Source: Roseateles_B flavus (lineage in GTDB: Bacteria; Pseudomonadota; Gammaproteobacteria; Burkholderiales; Burkholderiaceae_C). From it: a stretch of DNA of 64,000 nucleotides. Below are positions 36,319-43,618 of this stretch, piece by piece. How positions within the stretch are numbered: the first letter of the stretch is position 1; every line of letters starts with the position of its first letter. The stretch covers positions 558,001-622,000 of the forward strand of contig NZ_JBDPZC010000001.1 of NCBI RefSeq assembly GCF_039872765.1, written 5' to 3'. Position numbers and translations under genes: made by a program. The notes under the pieces are model-generated. The model was not told the DNA's origin and did not search any database. It saw nothing but the letters and a program-made list of their open reading frames with translations.

Positions 36319-36711
36319 ATGCGTCATCGTAACGGCCTCCGCAAGCTGAACCGCACCAGCGAGCACCGCAAGGCAATGCTGCGCAATATGGCAGTCTCGC
36401 TGCTGCAGCACGAAGCCATCAAGACCACCGTCCCCAAGGCCAAGGAACTGCGCCGCGTCGTCGAGCCGCTGATCACCCTGGCGAAGGAGCCCACGCTGGC
36501 CAATCGCCGCCTGGCTTTCGATCGTCTGCGTGACCGCGACATCGTCAGCAAGCTGTTCAACGAGCTGGGCCCCCGTTTCGCCGCTCGTCCGGGCGGCTAC
36601 ACCCGTATCCTGAAGATGGGCTTCCGCGTGGGCGATAACGCCCCCATGGCCTATGTCGAGCTGGTGGACCGCGCCGAAGAGGCTGCCGAGGCTACTGCCC
36701 AGGCTGAATAA
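36319..36711 (+). CDS. rplQ: 50S ribosomal protein L17
   Basis: 130 residues. L17 lies near the tunnel exit. Begins MRHRNGLRKLNRTSEHRKAM and contains LLQHEAIKTTVPKAKELRRV (about 29-48). Preceded by TAGGAAAGGAAAGCACC. The 201-bp gap from rpoA carries the palindromic repeat. A terminator follows 37 bp after the stop codon and ends the alpha cluster. Confidence 0.97.
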   Translation: MRHRNGLRKLNRTSEHRKAMLRNMAVSLLQHEAIKTTVPKAKELRRVVEPLITLAKEPTLANRRLAFDRLRDRDIVSKLFNELGPRFAARPGGYTRILKMGFRVGDNAPMAYVELVDRAEEAAEATAQAE

Positions 36712-36748
36712 GCCCTGGCTGCAGCAGCTTCTGCTGCTTGCATTCAAG

Positions 36749-36772
36749 AAGGCCGGCTCATGCCGGCCTTTT
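36749..36772 (+). terminator. Intrinsic terminator after rplQ
   Basis: AAGGCCGGC (36749-36757) pairs perfectly with GCCGGCCTT (36762-36770) around TCAT, followed by TT. Ends the ribosomal gene block. Confidence 0.85.
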
Positions 36773-36940
36773 CTCGTTCTGGGCCCGCTGGCACCGCGGG
36801 CGCAGGGCGGCCCTGCGATTCCGTGGCCTATCGCATCCCTGCTGGCGGTGTGCTGGCACTGCCGCTAAGCTGCGCGCTTCCCAATCGGCGCCGTGACCCC
36901 TGCCTGGCAAGGGGGGGCTTCGGCGCAGCGAGACATCACC

Positions 36941-38869
36941 ATGAACATGATCAAGCAGGCGGTCGCGGGCGGGCTCAGGCCTTGGCTCGCATCGCTTTTC
37001 CTGATGCTGGGCCTGCTGGGCGCCACGCAAGCGCTGGCCGATGACTTCCTGGAGCCCGAGCAGGCCTTCAAGCTGGCGGCGCGCGTGCTGGAGGACAAGA
37101 GCGTCGAGCTGCGCGTGAGCATTGCGCCCGGCTACTACATGTACCGCGAGCAGTTCCAGTTTGTCGCTGACGGTGTGCAGCTGCAGGCCCGGGTGCCCGA
37201 TGGCAAGAAGAAGTTCGACGAGACCTTCCAGAAGGAAGTGGAGGTCTATCGTGAAGGCCTGAGCATCAGGCTCGACGTGGCTCAGGCGCCGGCCAGTTTC
37301 GAACTCAAGGTCACGGGACAGGGCTGCGCCGACAAGGGGCTGTGCTATCCGCCGATGACGCGCCCTGTCCAGATTCAGCTCAAGGGCTTTGGCGGCGCAG
37401 GACAGGTGACGCTGCTACCGCCTGGCGAGGGGCTGGGCAGCTTCGGCGACGGTGACGCCATCGCTGCGTCGACTCCTGTGAGCAAGTCCTCCGTCCTCCC
37501 CGTGGACGCTCAGCCGGCTGCCGCTTCTGGCGAAGCCGCCGCGGCCAAGGCCTCCGGTGGGGGCTTGGAGGCGGCCTTACAGTCCGGGCGCTTCTGGCTG
37601 GTGGTGGGTCTGTTCTTCATTGGTGGTGTGGGCCTCTCGCTGACGCCCTGCGTCCTGCCCATGGTGCCCATCCTGGCCTCCATCATCGTCGGGGGCGGGC
37701 AGCAGGTCTCGCGTGGCCGTGGCTTTGCCCTGGCACTGGCCTATTCACAAGGCATGGCACTGGTCTATACGTCCTTGGGCATCGCGGCCGGCCTGGCGGG
37801 GGAGGGGCTGGCGGCCTACTTCCAGTCGCCCTGGGTGCTGGGATCCTTTGGTCTCGCGCTGTGCCTCTTTGCCCTGTCGATGTTCGGTGCCTATGAGCTG
37901 CAGCTGCCCAGCCGCTTTGCCAACCGGCTGAATGATGCCTCGCAGCGCCTGCAGGGCGGACGCCTCTTCGGCGTGTTCATGATGGGTGCGCTGTCGGCCC
38001 TGCTGGTGAGCCCCTGTGTGACTGGCGTGCTGGCCAGTGCCCTGCTGTATCTCAGCAAGACGCACGATGTCGTGCTGGGGGGCTCGGCGCTCTATGCCAT
38101 GGCCAATGGCATGAGCGTGCCGCTGCTTCTGCTGGGACTTTCCGCGGGGTCTCTGCTGCCCCGCGCCGGCGCGTGGATGGACGGCGTGAAGCACTTCTTC
38201 GGCATGCTGCTGCTGGCGGTGGCCTTGTGGACGGTCCAGCCCTTGCTGCCGGATGCCGCAACGCAGCTGGTGATGGGTGCCCTGGCAGTCGCCACGGCCC
38301 TGGCGCTGGGACTCTTCAAGAGCTGGCATCCGCATGCAGGCCCGCGCGCCTGGCTGGGCAAGACCGCAGCCCTGGCGGCGCTCGTCTTCGGGCTCCTGCA
38401 ATGGGTGGGCGCTGCGGCCGGGGGCACGGATCCGCTGAAGCCCTTGCGCGGTGTGTTCGGTGCGGCGGGGGCGCAGGCCCCGGGCGCAGCAGGTCCTGTG
38501 GTCGCGGGCCAGTCGCTGGTGTTCCAGAAGATCCATAGCGTGGCCGAACTCGACGCCGCGCTGAAAAGTGCCGGCCGGCCCGTCATGCTCGACTTCTACG
38601 CCGACTGGTGCAAGTCATGCAAGGAGATGGATCGATTCACTTTCAGTGACGCTCAGGTCCAGCAAAGGCTGGGCAAGGCGCTGCTGCTCAAGGCGGATGT
38701 CACAGCCAACAACGCCGATGACCGCGAGCTCCTCAAGCGTTTCAAGCTCTTCGGTCCGCCGGGCACGATCTTCTTCGACGAACGCGGGCAGGAGTTGCTG
38801 GACAAGCGGGTGATCGGCTTCCAGGATGCCGCCACCTTCCTCGGCTCGCTGGAGGCCGCAGGCATTTGA
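36941..38869 (+). CDS. dsbD: Thiol:disulfide interchange protein DsbD
   Basis: 642 residues. Inner-membrane protein that passes electrons from cytoplasmic thioredoxin to periplasmic DsbC, DsbG and cytochrome maturation factors. All three redox pairs are visible: C129 and C135 in the N-terminal periplasmic domain (GCADKGLCYP), C237 and C359 in the membrane domain (LTPCVLPMVP and VSPCVTG), and C557/C560 in the C-terminal thioredoxin domain (DFYADWCKSC). A signal peptide ends near ALA-DDF (residue 33). I chose the ATG at 36941 because it starts that signal peptide; an in-frame ATG 48 bp upstream would bury it. Confidence 0.95.
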   Translation: MNMIKQAVAGGLRPWLASLFLMLGLLGATQALADDFLEPEQAFKLAARVLEDKSVELRVSIAPGYYMYREQFQFVADGVQLQARVPDGKKKFDETFQKEVEVYREGLSIRLDVAQAPASFELKVTGQGCADKGLCYPPMTRPVQIQLKGFGGAGQVTLLPPGEGLGSFGDGDAIAASTPVSKSSVLPVDAQPAAASGEAAAAKASGGGLEAALQSGRFWLVVGLFFIGGVGLSLTPCVLPMVPILASIIVGGGQQVSRGRGFALALAYSQGMALVYTSLGIAAGLAGEGLAAYFQSPWVLGSFGLALCLFALSMFGAYELQLPSRFANRLNDASQRLQGGRLFGVFMMGALSALLVSPCVTGVLASALLYLSKTHDVVLGGSALYAMANGMSVPLLLLGLSAGSLLPRAGAWMDGVKHFFGMLLLAVALWTVQPLLPDAATQLVMGALAVATALALGLFKSWHPHAGPRAWLGKTAALAALVFGLLQWVGAAAGGTDPLKPLRGVFGAAGAQAPGAAGPVVAGQSLVFQKIHSVAELDAALKSAGRPVMLDFYADWCKSCKEMDRFTFSDAQVQQRLGKALLLKADVTANNADDRELLKRFKLFGPPGTIFFDERGQELLDKRVIGFQDAATFLGSLEAAGI

Positions 38870-38895
38870 TCAGCATGCCAAAAACGTGCTACACT
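38866..38895 (+). promoter_or_regulatory. Promoter of the first initiator tRNA gene
   Basis: TACACT (38890-38895) lies 12 bp before the tRNA and TTGATC (38866-38871) 18 bp further up. The -35 hexamer overlaps the dsbD stop codon. Confidence 0.5.
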
Positions 38896-38907
38896 CTTAG
38901 CTTCAGT

Positions 38908-38984
<77 letters not shown>

Positions 38985-39023
38985 GTTTTCGAAAGCACAT
39001 GAGCTTCATCGTGTGTTTTCAAG

Positions 39024-39077
39024 CAAGCCGCCAAAAGCCAGGGCCATTCATCAGCCCGGTGCCAGGCGGCTTGTTTT
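39024..39077 (+). terminator. Terminator between the two initiator tRNA genes
   Basis: CAAGCCGCC (39024-39032) pairs perfectly with GGCGGCTTG (39065-39073), with an inner AGGGC/AGCCC-like stem, followed by TTTT at 39074-39077. Confidence 0.7.
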
Positions 39078-39156
39078 CCCCCGGATCCAGCCGGGGCGAT
39101 GTTTGCCGGTGCAGGACCTTCGGTCGAGGCGCAGCAGGGGTCGGCGACAGATCAGT

Positions 39157-39233
<77 letters not shown>

Positions 39234-39245
39234 AGTATGGAAGTG

Positions 39246-39279
39246 AAGGCCTGTGAGTCCGGTGCTCATGGGCCTTTTT
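39246..39279 (+). terminator. Terminator after the second initiator tRNA
   Basis: AAGGCC (39246-39251) pairs with GGCCTT (39271-39276) with TGAG/CTCA pairing inside, then T residues to 39279. Confidence 0.75.
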
Positions 39280-39400
39280 CTTTTGTCGAGGCCTGCCTCG
39301 AGGCTTTCGAGGGAGCTTTGTGCCCTCTGACATCATGTGCCATGCGGCATTGGGGCCGAGACTTGGCACAATCCGCCTTTTGCACCTTTGAATCGAACCC

Positions 39401-40198
39401 ATGTCTGAACCGACCTCTCAGCCGGGGGCTGAACAACAAGCCCTGCAGGCGGCCTGTGCCGAGCAGCTCAAGGCGCTGTTTCCCGCCCTGTTCACCGGCG
39501 CACCGAAGCCGGTGAAGCTGCGCATCCAGGCCGACATCCAGGAGCGTGCCCCGGGTCAGTTCAGCAAGCAGCAGCTCTCTGCCTTTCTGCGCCGTCATAC
39601 CGGCAGCACGGCCTATCTCAACGCCGTCATCAAGTCTACGCACCGCTTTGACCTGGATGGCAAGGAGGCGGGTGAGATCACGGCCGAGCACAAGCAGGTC
39701 GCGCGTGACGAATTGAGTCGTCGCCGTGCTAAGCATCAGGAACGGCAGGTGCAGGAGGAGGCCGCTCAGCGCCAGCGATTCGAGCTGCTGCGCGCCTTCG
39801 AGACCACGACGCTGACCCGTGCCAATTTTTGTGCGTTGAAGGGTCTCGCGGAAGCCAAACTGGACGGCTTGCTGGCCCAGGCACGTGAAGAGGCAAAGGC
39901 CTGGGCCGCTCGGCCGCGGCCCGCGGACGGCGGGCGGGGTGGTGCGCCAGGCGATCGCCGGGGCGGTCCGGGTGCGGATCGTCGTGGGCCTCGCCAGGGG
40001 CGGCCGGACGATCGCCGGCCGGGTCGTGGACCTTCCGGCAAGGGCGCCGGCCAAGGTCGTCCGCAAGGTGGCCGTTCGGCGCCTGCGCGTCCGGAGTCGG
40101 CCCGGGCCCAGCCCGCGGAGGCCACGCGTGAAGCGGCCGCGCCGGTGGATGCCGCTGTGCAGGCTCCCGCTACCGACGTGGGGCAAGGCGAGGCCTGA
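39401..40198 (+). CDS. ProQ/FinO-family RNA chaperone with RG-rich tail
   Basis: 265 residues. ProQ/FinO domains bind structured sRNAs and mRNA 3' ends. The domain spans about 15-125 (LKALFPALFTGAPKPVKLRI, then AFLRRHTGSTAYLNAVIKST and RFDLDGKEAGEIT). A helical, glutamine/arginine-rich stretch follows (about 100-175). From about 178 the protein is a disordered RG/RGG- and proline-rich tail (GGRGGAPGDRRGGPGADRRG and similar), a second likely RNA-binding element. There is no C-terminal Tudor-like domain as in E. coli ProQ. It stands alone behind the initiator tRNA genes. Confidence 0.88.
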   Translation: MSEPTSQPGAEQQALQAACAEQLKALFPALFTGAPKPVKLRIQADIQERAPGQFSKQQLSAFLRRHTGSTAYLNAVIKSTHRFDLDGKEAGEITAEHKQVARDELSRRRAKHQERQVQEEAAQRQRFELLRAFETTTLTRANFCALKGLAEAKLDGLLAQAREEAKAWAARPRPADGGRGGAPGDRRGGPGADRRGPRQGRPDDRRPGRGPSGKGAGQGRPQGGRSAPARPESARAQPAEATREAAAPVDAAVQAPATDVGQGEA

Positions 40199-40476
40199 CT
40201 GCACCACATGGACGGTGCCCGCTAATGGTGCCGCTGCGCCCTCATGTCATGATGGGCTCAGAGCCATCCGTCGCGAAAGAGGGTGGGGCTGCGCGCCCGG
40301 TGATGCGGGCAAGCGGCAAAGGGTGCGTGTAGCGCGTCTAAAGCGCAGCTGCTGACCTGCCGCATGTCACTCTGCTTGGCTGTGCGGTGGGGGTTGGCTA
40401 AATGGCCAGGCCCTGCCAAGGCAGGCAGATGCCGGGCGGGTAGGCCAGGCGATGCGGGGGTGGTGTCAGGACGCTT

Positions 40477-40704
40477 TCAAAGCGTGGATTTGACGCCAGT
40501 CTTGGTGTCCGCGGCGCAGCCCAGCTTGCAGACCACCTCATTGCGGCCCAAGATGCGCTTGGATTGCAGGGCGCTCGGCGGCCGGTGCTTGCCGCACTTG
40601 AAGCAGGACCGGGTGTGACCGCTGCCGAGGAAGGGCGAGCCGCCCAGTTTGGACTCGTAGCGCAGGCCGTCTTCGCTGACCGCCGTGTATGTATCTTTGC
40701 TCAT
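40477..40704 (-). CDS. Small four-cysteine protein, paralogue A (family not recognised)
   Basis: 75 residues. Contains C34, C37, C59 and C63 in a CX2C-X21-CX3C array, the layout of a small zinc site. Shared words with the protein at 42094-42333 are DGLRY, SK, GSPF, SCFxCGKHRP, SK, LG and VCxxxC, so the two are clear paralogues. I chose the ATG at 40704 because AAGGACAAG lies just upstream and the paralogue starts at the same point; a longer frame to 40890 is not conserved. It diverges from the ArsR-type regulator gene. A single-domain zinc protein binding nucleic acid or protein is possible, but nothing in the sequence decides. Confidence 0.8.
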   Translation of the reverse strand: MSKDTYTAVSEDGLRYESKLGGSPFLGSGHTRSCFKCGKHRPPSALQSKRILGRNEVVCKLGCAADTKTGVKSTL

Positions 40705-40868
40705 TCTTGTCCTTGTCCTGGCCCACCTCTTGCCATACTCAGCGAGGGTGAAGGGCGAACCGAGAATGTCGAAATCCCTCAACACCCATTTAGGCACAGG
40801 CCGGGCGCTGCCGCTACCTCGCAAACCCACGCTCTTGTCACAAAGCGCATCGTTGATCGACGGAGCGC

Positions 40869-40884
40869 CCCCGTGAACACGGGG
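40869..40884. promoter_or_regulatory. Palindrome upstream of the ArsR-type gene
   Basis: CCCCGTGAACACGGGG has perfect 7-bp arms and a 2-bp centre. It lies between the divergent four-cysteine gene (start 40704) and the ArsR-type gene (start 40988), a natural place for an operator, though most ArsR-family sites are more AT-rich. Confidence 0.4.
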
Positions 40885-40987
40885 CGGCAATGCCGGGCCG
40901 GGTTTCCAATGGGGCGTAACTCCCGTCGGCGGCCAGCTTTTGATGCATCATGGAGGGCCCTGATCTCCCCGCCCTCCCATCTTTTCC

Positions 40988-41350
40988 ATGCAAGACCTGC
41001 CGCCAGAAGCGCTCCAGCAGATTGCCGCCTATTTCCAGGTGCTCGCCGAGCCTACGCGGCTCAAGCTGCTCAACGCCCTGCGAGAGGGGGAGCGCAATGT
41101 TGGGGAGCTGGCTGCCCTGTGTGTCTCGACGCCAGCGAACGTCTCCCGCCACCTGTCGCAGTTGGCCAAGCAAGGGCTGGTGGAGCGCGAGGGGCGTGGC
41201 AACAGCGTCTACTACCGCATGGCCGATGACTCGGTCTACGCCCTGTGCGATCTGGTCTGCGGCAATATCGCGCGGCGTTTCGAGCGGGAGGTCCAGTCCA
41301 GGGAGCTGTTCCGCGCCACGGGCGTGACGGAGCGCGCCAAGACCGACTGA
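40988..41350 (+). CDS. ArsR/SmtB-family transcriptional regulator
   Basis: 120 residues, a single winged-helix domain. Recognition region: NVGELAALCVSTPANVSRHLSQLAKQGLVERE, of which VSTPANVSRHLSQLAKQGL is the DNA-binding helix-turn-helix (about 46-64). The classical ELCVCDL metal site is replaced by ELAALCVS; cysteines are C45, C87 and C91, the latter two in ALCDLVCGN. A thiol-based or thiolate-metal switch is therefore possible, the inducer unknown. Located 78 bp upstream of tdk in the same orientation. Confidence 0.9.
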   Translation: MQDLPPEALQQIAAYFQVLAEPTRLKLLNALREGERNVGELAALCVSTPANVSRHLSQLAKQGLVEREGRGNSVYYRMADDSVYALCDLVCGNIARRFEREVQSRELFRATGVTERAKTD

Positions 41351-41428
41351 GCAGTCGGTGCCGCTTGCAGCCAGGCGGGCCTGCCGGCTTGGCGCACAAT
41401 GCCGGCTTTGCCCGCGCCGGACCTCGCC

Positions 41429-41992
41429 ATGGCCAAACTGTTTTTCCGCTACGCCGCGATGAATGCCGGCAAATCGACTGCTTTGCTGCAGGTGGCCCAC
41501 AACTACGAGGAGCGAGGGCATCGGGTGCGCATCTTCACGGCGCAGCTGGACGATCGCTACGGGCGCGGCTATGTGACCTCACGGCTGGGGCCGCAGCGAG
41601 CTGCGGAAGTCTTCACCCCAGACACCGATTTCATGGCGCTGATGGCGGCGGATCCCGGCATTGCCTGCATTCTGGTCGATGAGGCCCAGTTCCTCAGCAA
41701 GGCCCAGGTCCACGCCCTGCACGAGATCGCGCATCTGCACAATCTACCGGCCATCTGTTATGGCTTGCGCACCGATTTCCGGGGTGAGCTTTTCCCGGGC
41801 TCGGCCTGCCTTCTGGCGCTGGCCGACGAGATGGACGAGATGAAGACCATCTGCGATTGCGGCCGCAAGGCGACCATGAATATGCGCGTTGACGAAAGCA
41901 ACCGCAAGGTCACGGAAGGGGCGCAGGTGGAGATTGGCGGGAATGCCCGCTACCGGGCCGTGTGCGGGCGTTGCTTCCGCCAGGCCGGTTGA
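41429..41992 (+). CDS. tdk: Thymidine kinase
   Basis: 187 residues, type II (TK1-like) family. Phosphorylates thymidine to dTMP in the salvage pathway. P-loop MNAGKST (11-17), Walker B DEAQF (84-88), and the lasso zinc site C142, C144, C179 and C182. Starts at the ATG in ctcgccatggcc; the in-frame ATG 30 bp upstream adds atypical residues. A perfect 16-bp palindrome (GAGGCTGC/GCAGCCTC, 41991-42006) overlaps the stop codon. Confidence 0.95.
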   Translation: MAKLFFRYAAMNAGKSTALLQVAHNYEERGHRVRIFTAQLDDRYGRGYVTSRLGPQRAAEVFTPDTDFMALMAADPGIACILVDEAQFLSKAQVHALHEIAHLHNLPAICYGLRTDFRGELFPGSACLLALADEMDEMKTICDCGRKATMNMRVDESNRKVTEGAQVEIGGNARYRAVCGRCFRQAG

Positions 41993-42023
41993 GGCTGCGC
42001 AGCCTCGAGGCACACTGCGCATG

Positions 42024-42054
42024 AAAAACGGCCTGGGCGGAGGCTCAGGCCGTT
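42024..42054 (-). terminator. Terminator for the minus-strand four-cysteine gene B
   Basis: On the minus strand AACGGCCTG pairs with CAGGCCGTT (42046-42054 and 42027-42035 on the plus strand) and is followed by T residues (plus-strand A run 42024-42028). Lies 40 bp after that gene's stop and may also stop tdk transcription. Confidence 0.75.
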
Positions 42055-42093
42055 GGGCTTGCTATGCGGGGAGCCCGGACGGGCTCCGCCGGC

Positions 42094-42333
42094 TCAGCTC
42101 TTGCTGCCGAGCTGCTCTTCCAACTCCTTGCAGGAGGGCGCGCAGACCGGCTGAGACTTGCCCAGCAGCTTCTTCGACTTCAGCATGGCCCGTGGGCGAT
42201 GCTTGCCGCAGAGAAAGCACGACATGGTGGCCGCGCCGAAGGAAGAGGTGGCCGCAAAAGGCGAGCCGGGAGCTTTTGATCGGTAGCGCAGACCATCGGC
42301 GTCGATGGTCGTCTTGGTACTGTCCTTGGCCAC
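42094..42333 (-). CDS. Small four-cysteine protein, paralogue B (family not recognised)
   Basis: 79 residues with C39, C42, C64 and C68, again CX2C-X21-CX3C. Conserved with paralogue A: start MxKD, DGLRY, GSPF, SCFxCGKHRP, SK, LG, VCxxxC; the loop between GSPF and SCF is five residues longer. Starts with GTG at 42333 with AGGACCAGC just upstream. It converges on tdk and ends in its own terminator. Function unknown; the invariant CGKHRP patch next to the cysteines is the most likely functional surface. Confidence 0.8.
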   Translation of the reverse strand: MAKDSTKTTIDADGLRYRSKAPGSPFAATSSFGAATMSCFLCGKHRPRAMLKSKKLLGKSQPVCAPSCKELEEQLGSKS

Positions 42334-42583
42334 GCTGGTCCTGACTGGTAAGTGAACGACGGGGATCCGGCCCTCTGGCTTCCTCTGCCCGAGAAACCGG
42401 CCTTTCTACACCCCGTATTTTCCATCATCAGGCGCCGTTCGGCACGACCCAGAGGCGAGAATTTCGCCGCCGTCCCTCGGTCATGGGGCCGAATCCTGTG
42501 GCCTGCCCGCGCCTTCCAGCAGACGCCCCCGGGGTTCCCGTCGAGTTCCGGAGGCGTCCGCGATGGGACTTCGGTGAGCGGGC

Positions 42584-43342
42584 TCAGCGGCCCTGGAAGC
42601 GCGGAGGCCGGCGCTCCTGCCAGGCACGGACGCCTTCGACCAAGTCTTCCGACGCCGCCGCACGGGCGATGTCGGCCGCCAGCTGAACGCTGTCCAGCTC
42701 GTGCCGCGCCAGGGCATTGAGATGCCGCTTCATGCCGCACAGCGCCAGTGGCGCCAGTTCGCACAGGGACTGCGCGAGTTCCAGGGCCTGGGCTTGCAGC
42801 TGCGCCTCGTCGTCATACAGGCGATCGAGAAAGCCGCAGTCGAGCATGGCCTGGGCATCCAGCGTTTCACAGGCGAGCAGGATGCGCTTGGCCATGCCCA
42901 GGCCCAGACGGTTGACGTAGCGAGCCATGCCTCCGCGGTAGAAATGCAGGCCCAGCCGAGCGGCAGGGACGAACATCTCGCAAGCGCGCGTCCCCAGCCG
43001 AAAGTCGCAGGCCAGCGCCAGGTCTGTGGCTCCGCCATAGACGCCCCCCTGGATGGCGGCAATGGTGATGGGGCGGGCATTCTCCCAGGCATCGGTCAGC
43101 CGCTCGAAGAGCGCGCCCGCGTCCACGCCGGGAACCGCGCCGATGTTGAAACCGCTGCAGAAATGCCGGCCTTCCCCTTCCAGTAGCAGCACACGCACGT
43201 CAGCCAGTGCATTCACCGTGTCCAGCTGCTGCTCCAGCGTCTGCAGATCCTCGATTTCCAGGCGGTTGGCCACTCGCGGGCGGCGCAGGGTGATGCGGGC
43301 GAAGTGCTGGTCGATCTGCAGACGAGGGGCGTGGGAAGGCAT
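42584..43342 (-). CDS. Enoyl-CoA hydratase/isomerase (crotonase) family protein, catalytic glutamates not conserved
   Basis: 252 residues. Crotonase fold, acyl-CoA metabolism. The oxyanion-hole region (HFCSGFNIGAV, about 60-70) and the AIQGGVYGGATDLALACDF helix are recognisable. In true hydratases the first catalytic glutamate sits in GGGCEL; here the aligned residues are GGATDL (aspartate), and the second glutamate position reads FVPAARLGL, without an acid. It is therefore probably not a simple hydratase; isomerase, hydrolase or other crotonase chemistry is possible. Start at the ATG of MPSHAPRLQI; it diverges from livH. Confidence 0.85.
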   Translation of the reverse strand: MPSHAPRLQIDQHFARITLRRPRVANRLEIEDLQTLEQQLDTVNALADVRVLLLEGEGRHFCSGFNIGAVPGVDAGALFERLTDAWENARPITIAAIQGGVYGGATDLALACDFRLGTRACEMFVPAARLGLHFYRGGMARYVNRLGLGMAKRILLACETLDAQAMLDCGFLDRLYDDEAQLQAQALELAQSLCELAPLALCGMKRHLNALARHELDSVQLAADIARAAASEDLVEGVRAWQERRPPRFQGR

Positions 43343-43516
43343 GGTTGGGGTGCGGTGAACGAGGCTCCGCCAGTGTAGGCGGCGGTTCCGGGCGATATTC
43401 CCTGAGTGCCTCACTGGGATATTGGGTGTCTGGAACGCCGAGTGGGCCCGCAGGAATGTCTGTGCGGCGTCAATGTCGGCGCTAAGTGCGGTAAATCCGG
43501 TGCGGGAATTCGCCTA

Positions 43517-43528
43517 CCGACCGGTCGG
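43517..43528. promoter_or_regulatory. 12-bp palindrome upstream of livH, operator candidate
   Basis: CCGACCGGTCGG is a perfect palindrome about 90 bp upstream of livH and 175 bp upstream of the divergent crotonase gene. Such GC-palindromes resemble TetR-family operators; no TetR gene is in the window. Confidence 0.4.
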
Positions 43529-43618
43529 ACTATTTCTTGAGCCTTGTCAATGCGCGTTGCCACGAAGCGCCGTGTCAGGCGCATTGTTTAGAGTGGGCCG
43601 CAACAAGAGGCGGTGTCC

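Noticed and set aside
39901..40198. A repeat-rich tail that might indicate a recombination or CRISPR-like repeat.
   Set aside because: The repeats are codons of the RG-rich ProQ tail, not spaced DNA repeats; no CRISPR array exists in the window.
40471..40485. ACGCTTT-C-AAAGCGT palindrome at the end of the first four-cysteine gene.
   Set aside because: One-base loop cannot form a good hairpin and no T tract follows; not called as a terminator.
43613..43618. GTG as the livH start codon.
   Set aside because: It lies two bases from the GAGG site; the ATG six bases later has proper spacing.
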